A stretch of 64,000 nucleotides of DNA from CAYUWG01 sp964448285 (GTDB lineage: Bacteria; Bacteroidota; Ignavibacteria; SZUA-365). Within the stretch, counting starts at the first letter, position 1. Each line of letters begins with the position of its first letter. Positions 1-7,837 of this stretch are shown here, one piece after another. The stretch covers positions 24,514-88,513 of the forward strand of contig CAYUWG010000009.1 of the NCBI GenBank assembly GCA_964448285.1. Reading direction: 5' to 3'. The notes under the pieces were generated by a model. That model was not told the DNA's origin. It saw only the letters and a list, made by a program, of their open reading frames with translations, and did no database searches. The position numbers and the translations under genes are program-made.

Positions 1-134
1 TCAAAGAGACCGCTGACACACACAAAGTCTTTTCCGACCTGACGAACCTTTCGACATTTCTGATCCCACGAAAAGAAATTCCGCCGCTTCCTTCGCACGT
101 CGAACGAAGTCTGGGTTTCTTCTACACGTCATGA
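1..134 (+). CDS. C-terminal end of an unidentified protein (partial)
   Basis: An open frame enters from the left edge (codons in phase with position 3) and ends at a TGA at 132-134, leaving about 43 residues ending in ERSLGFFYTS. It overlaps the start of the next gene by ATGA (131-134), the junction used repeatedly in this window, which supports it being a real co-transcribed gene. The fragment has no motif I can recognise, so no function is proposed. Confidence 0.55.
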   Translation, partial: KETADTHKVFSDLTNLSTFLIPRKEIPPLPSHVERSLGFFYTS

Positions 135-1492
135 CGCCGTTGCGCGCCGGGACGGTGTTTCGAAACACGGTCGAATTATTCCGGCTGATTTCGAAAACAC
201 AGCACCCTCCTTCTGCTCTCGCCTCGGAATACTTTCAGAGAAAAAAACATCTCACTTCTGAAGAAAGACGGAGCATCTCATCGTTCGCGTTTGCAGCCCT
301 GCGAAATGCACTCTTGCTCTCATGGCTTGCGAAGGAATGTGGAATACGTGAATCAAAGAGCGTGGAAATTGCGCTCCTGCACATCGTCGCTGAAGAACTC
401 GATCTGAAATTCGATGAGAGACTTCGTGAAACAAGCAGGCTGATTTTTTTTGAAGCATCCCAGGAAGAAAGGCTCAACGCACTCGACATCGAGAGACAGG
501 CGAAGGAAAAACTTGAAGTTCTGCAGGGCGATGTCGCAGTGAGCATTGAGAGCGCGGAACCTCACGCGATGAAGTTGATCTCGACGCTGACATCCATGCC
601 TCGGTGGATTCTTGAAGCAAGCGGAATCCCGGATCTCACTGATGCACTCATGTTCGGGAAGGCATTCCAAAGAGATGCGCCCGTGTGTTTGCGGGCGGAG
701 TTGTCATTGGTGAACAGAGTGGAATTGCAAACGATGTTGCGCGATGAAGGGATCGCTACACGGAACGGTTCACTCTCTCCTGCGGCACTCGTGTTGGATG
801 ATCGCGCGAACCTGTCGGTAAGCGAGTGCTATCGGCGCGGTTTGTTTGAAATTCAGGATGAAGCGAGTCAGTTGGTCGCGTATGCCGTTTCCCCTCGACG
901 CGATTGGCGCATACTCGATGCTTGCGCCGGCGCTGGCGGAAAAACTCTCCACCTTTGCGACCTCATGCATGACAGCGGCGAAATCATTGCGACCGACACT
1001 GAGTCGAAGCGTCTTTCCAGTTTGCAGCGGCGTGCCGGAAAGGTTGGATTCACTTCGATCCAAACGATTCCACAGCACGTTCTGCAACGCGACGCGGCAC
1101 GACCCGATCGCTTCGATGCGGTGCTTGTCGATGCCCCATGTTCCGGCATCGGAACTGCGCGTCGCAATCCGAGAATGAAGTACCGACTTACCCCGAAGTT
1201 GCTTGAGCGGCTCACTCGCAAGCAAAGCGAGCTTATCGATCAGTTCTCAAACTTCGTGAAGCCGGGAGGCGTTCTCGTCTATTCGACCTGTTCTTTCCTT
1301 CCGCAAGAGAATGATGTGATTATCGCGCGCTTTCTCGAGGGACACCGGGAGTTCGTATCGGAAGACCTCGCCGATGTCTTCAGCACGCAAGGGATCACTC
1401 TCCCATTTCTAAAGGGCTTCTCTCATATCACGTTATTACCATCCATCCATCAGACGGATGGATTCTTCATCGCAAGGATGCGCAGATTGTGA
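131..1492 (+). CDS. rsmB: 16S rRNA m5C methyltransferase RsmB-like
   Basis: Predicted SAM-dependent cytosine-C5 methyltransferase acting on 16S rRNA (C967 in E. coli). The first ~150 residues form the all-helical NusB-like RNA-binding domain; the rest is the Rossmann methyltransferase domain. Visible motifs are the SAM loop DACAGAGGKT (about residue 263), DAPCSGIG (about 334) and YSTCSF (about 385). The last two carry the two cysteines of m5C RNA methyltransferases: Cys of TCS as nucleophile and Cys of PC for product release. At 453 residues it has normal family length. The start overlaps the upstream stop (ATGA) and the stop overlaps the next start (GTGA), so it sits in an operon. The assignment to RsmB rather than another NOL1/NOP2 family member rests on the NusB domain. 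Confidence 0.9.
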   Translation: MTPLRAGTVFRNTVELFRLISKTQHPPSALASEYFQRKKHLTSEERRSISSFAFAALRNALLLSWLAKECGIRESKSVEIALLHIVAEELDLKFDERLRETSRLIFFEASQEERLNALDIERQAKEKLEVLQGDVAVSIESAEPHAMKLISTLTSMPRWILEASGIPDLTDALMFGKAFQRDAPVCLRAELSLVNRVELQTMLRDEGIATRNGSLSPAALVLDDRANLSVSECYRRGLFEIQDEASQLVAYAVSPRRDWRILDACAGAGGKTLHLCDLMHDSGEIIATDTESKRLSSLQRRAGKVGFTSIQTIPQHVLQRDAARPDRFDAVLVDAPCSGIGTARRNPRMKYRLTPKLLERLTRKQSELIDQFSNFVKPGGVLVYSTCSFLPQENDVIIARFLEGHREFVSEDLADVFSTQGITLPFLKGFSHITLLPSIHQTDGFFIARMRRL

Positions 1493-1950
1493 TAGTGCGA
1501 ACTGCGCTGAACCGGAAAGATTTCTTTTCGCTGTACTCTCTTCTCATCGCGACGAGTCTTTTATGTGCTTGCGAACGATATGCTTCAGATGGTGAAAGGA
1601 TCTATTTCACAGGGAGAAACGACGAGGGTGGTTTGATACAAGCCATCGTCGATCGCAGCGGTTTGAAAGATCGGGAAACGGAAATCACCTGTGCGTTGTG
1701 CCACGGAAACGACCGAAAAGGACGCAGGAATCCCATCCCGGAATTCGGTCCGTTTCTCGCTCCCTCGCTCACACGGGAAAGCCTTCTCAAAAACAGCAGA
1801 AAAAGGCCGGCTTATGATCGTGCTTCGCTCGCAAAGTCTATTCATCTTGGAAAATCATCATCAGGGAAAGCGCTGCATCACCCCATGCCGCGTTGGCAAC
1901 TCAGCGACCGGGACATGGACGCACTTATCCGTTATCTCTTCGACGAGTAA
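1489..1950 (+). CDS. monoheme cytochrome c lipoprotein
   Basis: A 153-residue protein starting at a GTG that overlaps the rsmB stop. The N-terminus has a hydrophobic stretch ending in LLCAC, a lipobox, so the mature protein is probably a lipid-anchored envelope protein. One heme-binding motif, CALCH, lies near residue 69, and MPRWQLSDRDMDALIRYL near the C-terminus supplies the usual Met ligand and closing helix of a class I cytochrome c. It would carry electrons in the periplasm. No partner oxidase or reductase is adjacent. Its last 26 bases overlap the end of the convergent gene on the other strand. Confidence 0.82.
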   Translation: MIVRTALNRKDFFSLYSLLIATSLLCACERYASDGERIYFTGRNDEGGLIQAIVDRSGLKDRETEITCALCHGNDRKGRRNPIPEFGPFLAPSLTRESLLKNSRKRPAYDRASLAKSIHLGKSSSGKALHHPMPRWQLSDRDMDALIRYLFDE

Positions 1951-2560
1951 GCAGTTTTCCGATTCGCAACAATGATGGGATCAGCATAGGCACTTCCTTC
2001 TGATAGTCTTCATACTGTTCACCTCTTTCATCGACAAGCTTCTTTTCTTCGATGAAGGTTCCGATGATGAGATAGATGATGAAGACCGCTCGGACGATCG
2101 TGTTAGCGACCGTGAAGTCGGCATAAGTCAGGAGAAAAACTATGCCGCCGATATAGTACGGGTGGCGCACAATTTCGTGGATTCCTCCTCTCGAGAAGCG
2201 CGGTTGCGATTGTGGTTTCCCTTGTAAAAAATCCTTCGCCTGCTGTATTCCAAAGAAGAATCGCTGATTGTATCGACGAGCCGCGAAGAAAAAGATAATG
2301 AGGGATAAGAGAAGAACAGACCATCGAACGACTGACCACATTCCGTCGAAGCGAAAGAGCGTTTCATTCGGCGCATTCTGCATCAGCCCCACGACGGGGA
2401 TTAACGTAGCGATACTAAGAATCGAGTACAGCAACCGATGGAGAGCGCTCGCCTCTCCGAATTTCTTCGTCACGAAACCCATGAATGAGCGGGATATGAG
2501 AGCGCTATGGATGACACACCAGAGAGTGGCGACAACTCCGAGTGTGAGATACGCTGTCAT
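1925..2560 (-). CDS. ICMT/NnrU-like integral membrane methyltransferase family protein
   Basis: A 211-residue polytopic membrane protein with about five hydrophobic segments. The C-terminal signature HEIVRHPYYIGG followed by EEKKLVDERGEQYEDYQ matches the isoprenylcysteine carboxyl methyltransferase / phospholipid methyltransferase / NnrU group: RHPxY, then EExxL and a Y near the end binding SAM. The substrate cannot be told from sequence. The start overlaps the upstream stop as TAATG, so it is the last gene of a minus-strand run that includes a Rieske protein. It converges on the cytochrome gene and overlaps it by 26 bases. Confidence 0.75.
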   Translation of the reverse strand: MTAYLTLGVVATLWCVIHSALISRSFMGFVTKKFGEASALHRLLYSILSIATLIPVVGLMQNAPNETLFRFDGMWSVVRWSVLLLSLIIFFFAARRYNQRFFFGIQQAKDFLQGKPQSQPRFSRGGIHEIVRHPYYIGGIVFLLTYADFTVANTIVRAVFIIYLIIGTFIEEKKLVDERGEQYEDYQKEVPMLIPSLLRIGKLLTRRRDNG

Positions 2561-3048
2561 TATCGTTTGAAATGGAAACGCACAGTACTACGAACGTTTC
2601 CTTGATCGTCCATGATCGTCGTGATGATGGAAAAAGTCTTGGGAGATTCCCATTCCAGAATACCCGATTCACGCGAACCATCCGATGCATCAAATTCATG
2701 TTGCCAGTGCTTCCCCTTGCCTTCGCGAACTCCCCACCAACTCACACCGCTGTTATCGAATCGATAGACAGAGAAACGCTCTACTCCGGCAATGCCGATA
2801 ATCAATCGCTCCTGCAAGTGTGGATACGCTTCCCGCCCGCTTCGATACGCAAGGAGATCCCATTGCTGAAAACTCTCACTAAGGATCCAATAGCATTGCA
2901 GTTCCGCGTGTAAGGATTCGTCGTTGATTTCGGCTGTCCCTTTCCAATTGCCGGTAAAAGCGTCAAGCTCAGTTTTTCCCCGCTGTTGAGCATCGACCGC
3001 GCAATTGAGAGCAAGGAAAATGGTGACGAAGGATAAGCTCCTTCTCAT
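2560..3048 (-). CDS. secreted hypothetical protein, lipocalin-like
   Basis: 162 residues with a clear signal peptide (MRRSLSFVTIFLALNCAVDAQ), so exported. The mature part alternates short beta-prone stretches rich in Trp (GNWKGTAEI, YRFDNSGVSWWG) and resembles small beta-barrel proteins that measure out as lipocalin/DUF1579-like, but I cannot name a family with confidence. It starts inside the stop of the Rieske gene (ATGA) and its stop overlaps the next start, so it is made together with the Rieske protein and the ICMT-like membrane protein. Confidence 0.6.
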   Translation of the reverse strand: MRRSLSFVTIFLALNCAVDAQQRGKTELDAFTGNWKGTAEINDESLHAELQCYWILSESFQQWDLLAYRSGREAYPHLQERLIIGIAGVERFSVYRFDNSGVSWWGVREGKGKHWQHEFDASDGSRESGILEWESPKTFSIITTIMDDQGNVRSTVRFHFKR

Positions 3049-3800
3049 CGAATCAACTGCATCCGTTTTGTCTCGACAAAGTGTCCGACTCTCATCGTGT
3101 AATGATAAACGCCTGCCGGTAATCCGTTCGCATCGAATCGCACGGTATGGCGTCCGGGCTGTTGAAACGAATTCACGAGTGTCAGTACCAGCTTCCCAAC
3201 GGAATCGAAGACTTCGAGCTTCACTGTTGCCGCACTCCCGAGGATGTATCCGATTTCCGTCATCTCCTGAAATGGATTTGGACTGTTGTCGAACAACGCT
3301 ATGGCTGTCGGTGCACTCAAATCGTCTGCTGAAGTGAGATTCCAGTTCTGGTCTCCGGGAAGGTTCAATACGGTGAGAACGTCTCCTTCGAGGGAGGTTG
3401 GATATGAGATCAACGGCCCGGGTGTTGGGCCGGCGAGGCGCTCACCTTTCGCATTGAACTCCGAACCATGACATGGGCAAACGAACTTGACGCCATTGTA
3501 TTTCCCCACCTGACATTGGTTGTGAGGACATTCCTTCGCTAAGGCCGACACTGTCGTCGAATCGACGCGCACGAGGGCGAGCGGATAGAAACTCGGCATG
3601 AGTCCCTGAATTCCCGGGACAACTGCATTCGTTATTTCCACTGTGCCGTTGACTTGTTGTAGTGCAACGAATCGTGAATCCTGAAGACTGATACGCAGCG
3701 TTGAGAGCAACGGCGATGCTGCACCAGTCAGCGACTCGTCAAGCACGATCAGCGAAATGCCCGATGCAATGACAGTTTTTATTGCCTGCCTTCGATTCAT
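3045..3800 (-). CDS. exported Rieske [2Fe-2S] protein with T9SS C-terminal sorting domain
   Basis: 251 residues in three parts. The N-terminus (MNRRQAIK plus a hydrophobic stretch) looks like a Tat signal with twin Arg. The middle is a Rieske domain with both boxes intact: box 1 Cys91-x-His93 in CPHNQC and box 2 Cys108-x-x-His111 in CPCHGS. The extra Cys96 and Cys110 sit where the disulfide of cytochrome-bc1-type Rieske proteins forms. From about residue 170 the protein has a type IX secretion sorting domain (SPNPFQE, then VFDSVGKLV, GLPAGVYHY and KRMQLIR at the end). A redox protein delivered to the cell surface is therefore predicted. SD GGAGG precedes the ATG by 4-5 bases, and the start overlaps the larA stop. 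Confidence 0.85.
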   Translation of the reverse strand: MNRRQAIKTVIASGISLIVLDESLTGAASPLLSTLRISLQDSRFVALQQVNGTVEITNAVVPGIQGLMPSFYPLALVRVDSTTVSALAKECPHNQCQVGKYNGVKFVCPCHGSEFNAKGERLAGPTPGPLISYPTSLEGDVLTVLNLPGDQNWNLTSADDLSAPTAIALFDNSPNPFQEMTEIGYILGSAATVKLEVFDSVGKLVLTLVNSFQQPGRHTVRFDANGLPAGVYHYTMRVGHFVETKRMQLIR

Positions 3801-5089
3801 ATAACCTCCGATGACGATGGTGAAAGAACGGGGAGAACCCGCGAGCCGTTCTCAATGACAAATGTCCGCGGATGATCCGGTAACAGGGTAACGACGGAAT
3901 CGACAGCTGATTGAAGGGAGTTTTCATGTCGCATTCCAATCGACTCTACGTCCGACGGATCGAGTTGTGAGACGAGGTGAATCCTGTGCCGCCTCGTTTT
4001 CCTGAATACGGACAATGCCGTATGTGCATTCATCGAGTAGCTCGACAACATGGCGTCAACCATTTCTTCTTCGGAGTGATAGGAAAACCATCGCATGAAT
4101 TCCTTACTACCGATACCCTCCGGACATTGTGCGACGCAAATGATCACGCCGTTATCCTTCGTCGCGTAGTGCGCTTTATGAAGCGCTTTATGCGCTTGGA
4201 TGAAGTTTATGTCTCTCGGAAATCCTCCGGCGCTCACTATCGTGCAATCAGCCAATCCATCGATATGCACGACGTTCGCTTCATGAACGATTTCGCAACC
4301 TCTCCTATGCGCCTGGATGATATCCCCACAAACAGCCTGGTTGATGCGATTCGCGTCATCGATGATCGTTCCTATATAAAACGTCGGCGGGAAGAATTGC
4401 ACTGCATCCATGATATCCTCGGCGACGGGATTCCCATCCACATTGCCATCACGGCACCGGGTATGAAAGTGTCCATCGGATGTGATGGTTCTTCTGTGAT
4501 TCTCCGCGGCGCTGGAATATGAAGTACTTCCCGGTAACAAGAGCTTCGGTCCGCCACCGAAACCTGCAAAGTAGTGATGCACGATCGCACCGACAGCGAT
4601 AACCCGGTCCGCAGACGTGACATGTTCGTTGATCCAAACGTCGGTGCCGAGAGCCGTCCTTCCAAGCAGGAAGTAGCGATCGAAACGACGACACTCGTTT
4701 TCTGTGATTCGGTAGCGTTGCGCGATCTCCGCTCCGATAAGTCCGATGCGCTCTTCATCCGTTTGACCGGCATGCGTTCCGGTTGCAAAGAAAAGGGTTA
4801 TTGCATCTGGGGGAATGCCGCAGCGTTCGATGCGTTCGAGTATAATCGGTAGGGCAACGCGTAAACCCGAAAGACGTGTTCTGTCAGGGATAACGACCGT
4901 TACCCTCTTCGCGGAAAAAAGAAATTCTTCGAGTGGTGGAGAGGCTATTGGATGATCAAGTGCATCCGAAATAACATCGGCTTCATCGTTGACGGTTAAC
5001 TGACCGCTTGGATGAAGCCGATGAGAATGCCAGTGAGCCGGAAGTTCAACAGACTGCCGGGTAAAACCGTACGGCAGTTCGATCTTCAC
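3797..5089 (-). CDS. larA: nickel-dependent lactate racemase LarA family protein
   Basis: 430 residues of the LarA (DUF2088) family, which interconverts stereoisomers of 2-hydroxy acids using a nickel-pincer nucleotide cofactor. The residues that matter in Lactobacillus LarA (His108, His174, Lys184, His200) have clear counterparts with the same spacing: His106 in FATGTH, His172 in AIVHHYF, Lys182 in GFGGGPKLLLPG and His198 in SAAENHRR. The protein should therefore be active if supplied with cofactor. The cofactor genes larB, larC and larE are not in this window. The substrate may be lactate or another 2-hydroxy acid, since the family is broader than lactate. The start codon is GTG, 10 bases after the NHL-repeat gene. 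Confidence 0.87.
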   Translation of the reverse strand: MKIELPYGFTRQSVELPAHWHSHRLHPSGQLTVNDEADVISDALDHPIASPPLEEFLFSAKRVTVVIPDRTRLSGLRVALPIILERIERCGIPPDAITLFFATGTHAGQTDEERIGLIGAEIAQRYRITENECRRFDRYFLLGRTALGTDVWINEHVTSADRVIAVGAIVHHYFAGFGGGPKLLLPGSTSYSSAAENHRRTITSDGHFHTRCRDGNVDGNPVAEDIMDAVQFFPPTFYIGTIIDDANRINQAVCGDIIQAHRRGCEIVHEANVVHIDGLADCTIVSAGGFPRDINFIQAHKALHKAHYATKDNGVIICVAQCPEGIGSKEFMRWFSYHSEEEMVDAMLSSYSMNAHTALSVFRKTRRHRIHLVSQLDPSDVESIGMRHENSLQSAVDSVVTLLPDHPRTFVIENGSRVLPVLSPSSSEVI

Positions 5090-5099
5090 GACAAGGAAC

Positions 5100-6470
5100 T
5101 CAGTCGATTCTCAGTGAAGGACGAATCGAGAGCACGCCTTTCTTGAATCCAAGAATGCGTTCGAAATCCCCGACGTAGATCATGCTTCCACGAACTCGAA
5201 CTGCACGCGGGGAAATGAATCCCTTGATCGTGATGGGTTCGATACGCTCGAGGAATGTGCCTTTCTTGTCATAGCGGAACACTGCGACGACACCAGGATC
5301 GGCAACATAGATATCGCCATTGGCATCATCGACGCAAACGTCCCACGGACTGACGAGATGTTCCTTGATGCTCATTCGTTCGCTGAAGTCTTTCCCATCG
5401 AGTACAGCCACTCTTCCATTGCCGAAGTCCGCGACATAAATGTTTCCGCCGTGAACGAAAAGATTCTTTCCGTCTTTGAACTGGCCGGCTGCCTTTGTCC
5501 CCAACGCCGCACCGGAGGTATCGAAAACCTGTATGCCTGATTTGTCGAGAACGAAAACTTTCCCGCCGGCAACAGCGACGGAACGAGGGTCGTTCAAACC
5601 CGACGAGAATGAGCGTTCGATATTCGCATCGATGTCGAAAATCCTCAACGACTGCTGTGCCCCATCGACAACGTAAATGTGTTTTCCATCCACTGCGACG
5701 CCACGCGGTTCTGTTTTCCCGCCACGGAATTGCAATTCATAGACAAAACTCCCGACCGATGTAATGCGTTGGACAATGCCGACGACGGGATTGCTGATAA
5801 ACAGCGATTCATCGATTAACGTCATGTAGGAGAGATGGTCAAGCTGCCGTTCCTGTGATTTGCGGTAATACGACGGGAGGTCTGGTTGTCCTTCTCCCCG
5901 AACTGCAACGGAATGAAATCGGACACCCGGCTTCTCAGCGAACAAACCCATGAAGCCGGAAATGAACCGTAGTTCCTCCAACAAGACATCGTTATCCTCG
6001 ACGAAAAGCGAGTAGGTTTTTCGCGAGGGATTCACATGCACTCGAACAGCGACTTCGGTGGACGGCAGAACGTAATCCACAACACGTGTTTCAACGTACC
6101 TTCCCTGAAAGTCAAAGTATCCTGTGGATATCGTATTACCGGTAAAAAAGACTGCATGACCGTCCGCGAGGGAGGAAGCGTCCTCCATGCAAAAAACAAG
6201 TCCGCCCATTCCGCGGACCCGCCCTTCGACGACGTAGGGCTTCGTGCGCATAAGGTAGAGCGAATTCATGATGCAGAGTTGTTCACCCGCTCCGCCTGCA
6301 AGAAGGCTTCCGTCGCTCAACGACCAGTTGCCGGATACTTTGAGCCATGTTTCGCTAAGAGCCTCACCGGAAAAATCATCCGTCAACCATACGGATGGGA
6401 AATCGGAGTTCTGAGAACTCATGACAGGGGAGACGAAGAAGGTGAGAAAAAGAAGGGATAAGAAACGCAT
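5100..6470 (-). CDS. secreted NHL-repeat beta-propeller protein
   Basis: The ATG at 6470 was chosen because AGGAG sits 5 bases upstream and the protein then opens with a signal peptide (MRFLSLLFLTFFVSPVMSS). After it come a LamG/concanavalin-like beta-rich domain (to about residue 200) and then at least five NHL-type blades with repeated patterns such as GVAVDGKHIYVVDG, SVAVAGGKVFVLD and DVCVDDANGDIYVAD. NHL propellers usually bind ligands or proteins; no catalytic residues are evident. It is the first gene after a candidate promoter (6498-6529) and is followed 10 bases later by larA, so it likely heads a unit with larA and the Rieske gene. Confidence 0.75.
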   Translation of the reverse strand: MRFLSLLFLTFFVSPVMSSQNSDFPSVWLTDDFSGEALSETWLKVSGNWSLSDGSLLAGGAGEQLCIMNSLYLMRTKPYVVEGRVRGMGGLVFCMEDASSLADGHAVFFTGNTISTGYFDFQGRYVETRVVDYVLPSTEVAVRVHVNPSRKTYSLFVEDNDVLLEELRFISGFMGLFAEKPGVRFHSVAVRGEGQPDLPSYYRKSQERQLDHLSYMTLIDESLFISNPVVGIVQRITSVGSFVYELQFRGGKTEPRGVAVDGKHIYVVDGAQQSLRIFDIDANIERSFSSGLNDPRSVAVAGGKVFVLDKSGIQVFDTSGAALGTKAAGQFKDGKNLFVHGGNIYVADFGNGRVAVLDGKDFSERMSIKEHLVSPWDVCVDDANGDIYVADPGVVAVFRYDKKGTFLERIEPITIKGFISPRAVRVRGSMIYVGDFERILGFKKGVLSIRPSLRID

Positions 6471-6497
6471 GCATACTCCTAAAGGATATAAATCGAA

Positions 6498-6529
6498 CAA
6501 AGATAGAAAAGCGTGCTCATTGTCACCAA
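6498..6529 (-). promoter_or_regulatory. candidate TTG-N21-TATCTTTG promoter of the NHL-larA-Rieske unit
   Basis: On the minus strand, TTG (6529-6527) is followed after 21 bases by TATCTTTG (6505-6498). This matches the -33/-7 form of the Bacteroidota primary sigma factor promoter (TTTG, 19-21 bases, TAnnTTTG). It lies in the short gap between the GT4 stop and the NHL start and would give a leader of roughly 20-25 bases carrying the AGGAG ribosome binding site. No experimental support. Confidence 0.45.
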
Positions 6530-6533
6530 GCCT

Positions 6534-7733
6534 TCACGAAGATTTTACTTCCATGAGTTGCCGGTAAAGATCCATGATTTGCCGTATGTTTTTTTTCGCA
6601 TCGAAGTTCCGCTGCGCGAAATCGAGGCCCGCCTTACCGACACGCTCCCGAAGCTCTTCGTCTCGCAGTAAACGCAACAGCGCTTGCGCTAACTTGTCCG
6701 GCGATCCAGGCGGAACGAGAAAACCTGTTTCATTATTCAGTACTAACTCGCGCGGTCCACCTATATCTGAAGCGACAACAGGTTTTGCCATCGCAGAAGC
6801 TTCGATGATCGGCCGTGCGAAGTGTGCGACCGTCGAGGGAAAACAAAGGACACTCGAGGCTGCGATCAATTCCGGTATGTCACTGCGGTTCCCTAACGCG
6901 ATGATTCGGTTCGCGAAGTCTTGCGGGATAGCCTTCCGAACTCGTCGAACATAGCTCCATCGACCGTTCAGTCTGTTTCTCATTGTTGCATCGGGTATAT
7001 CACCGGCGATGAGAAACAAAGCATCCGGCAGTTCCCGCAATATCTTTACTGCCGCCTTGACGAATACGAACGTTCCCTTGATCTTATTGAACCCGCCAAG
7101 CATGAGTACCACCGGAGTTGCTTCACCGACTGCAAGCTCGCTTCGCAAGGCCGTCGGAGATTTCTGATGGTCGAATTGATTGAAGTCGATGAAATTGTAC
7201 ACGACATGAATGCGATCACTGGGCAACAGTTGCGACGCATCGTAATGAGAAATCGGAATGACGGCATCGGCACAGCGGTGAATGATCCGCCGAATGAAGA
7301 ATCTCCGAATTCCTAAATACCCGTGATGGAGCGGTTCGCGGATGTGCCAGACGACAGGAATACCGCATCGCTTCGCCGCAAGGCCGAACGATAGAAGCGT
7401 GGAGGTATTGAGGTGAACGAGTTCGAACTGATGCTTCCGGAAGAATTTCGCCAATCGCATTGCATCGAGGAAAACATGGAGCAGGCGAATGAAGGTTTTC
7501 GGAAATTGCCACCAAGGATACCAGAGCACATTCGTATGGCTGAAATCCTTGAACTCCGGTCGAACGATAACCTCGATGCCTTCTCGACGAAAGAGATCCG
7601 TTGCCTCACTTTCGTGGATACAAAAAACCGTCGGCTCATAGGCACTTCTTTCGATCTCACGAATGGTATAGAGCAGACTCAACGGTGCCCCACCGATTCC
7701 CTTCCCGTGATGAACGTAAAGAATGTGTTTCAA
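6534..7733 (-). CDS. GT4 family (group 1) glycosyltransferase
   Basis: 399 residues with the two-domain GT-B layout. The N-terminal half opens with ILYVHHGKGIGGAPLSL, the glycine-rich acceptor-side loop. The C-terminal nucleotide-sugar half has VLMLGGFNKIKGT and the EX7E-type motif region FARPIIEASAMAKPVVASDIGG, typical of GT4 retaining enzymes. It probably adds a sugar to a surface or secreted polysaccharide, which fits the tyrosine autokinase gene just upstream. A terminator separates the two, so it is likely transcribed on its own. Donor and acceptor are unknown. Confidence 0.82.
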   Translation of the reverse strand: MKHILYVHHGKGIGGAPLSLLYTIREIERSAYEPTVFCIHESEATDLFRREGIEVIVRPEFKDFSHTNVLWYPWWQFPKTFIRLLHVFLDAMRLAKFFRKHQFELVHLNTSTLLSFGLAAKRCGIPVVWHIREPLHHGYLGIRRFFIRRIIHRCADAVIPISHYDASQLLPSDRIHVVYNFIDFNQFDHQKSPTALRSELAVGEATPVVLMLGGFNKIKGTFVFVKAAVKILRELPDALFLIAGDIPDATMRNRLNGRWSYVRRVRKAIPQDFANRIIALGNRSDIPELIAASSVLCFPSTVAHFARPIIEASAMAKPVVASDIGGPRELVLNNETGFLVPPGSPDKLAQALLRLLRDEELRERVGKAGLDFAQRNFDAKKNIRQIMDLYRQLMEVKSS

Positions 7734-7802
7734 TGTCGAAGTGGATGATCCATTATCTGCGACGTTCGCAGCACGGAGTCAATATGATGTGAGGGAGTAA
7801 AA

Positions 7803-7832
7803 GAAAAAAGACCGGCGAACCGATCTTTTCAT
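7803..7832 (-). terminator. rho-independent terminator after the tyrosine autokinase gene
   Basis: Read on the minus strand, AAAAGATCGG and CCGGTCTTTT form a stem with one mismatch closed by a TTCG tetraloop and followed by a run of T. It lies just after the stop of the autokinase gene and separates it from the GT4 gene. Confidence 0.75.
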
Positions 7833-7837
7833 TCCAG

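Noticed and set aside
2268..2570. 100-codon plus-strand frame
   Set aside because: Antisense to the ICMT-like gene, which has membrane segments and the family signature.
4574..4852. 92-codon plus-strand frame inside larA
   Set aside because: Larger, well-conserved larA on the other strand explains the sequence.
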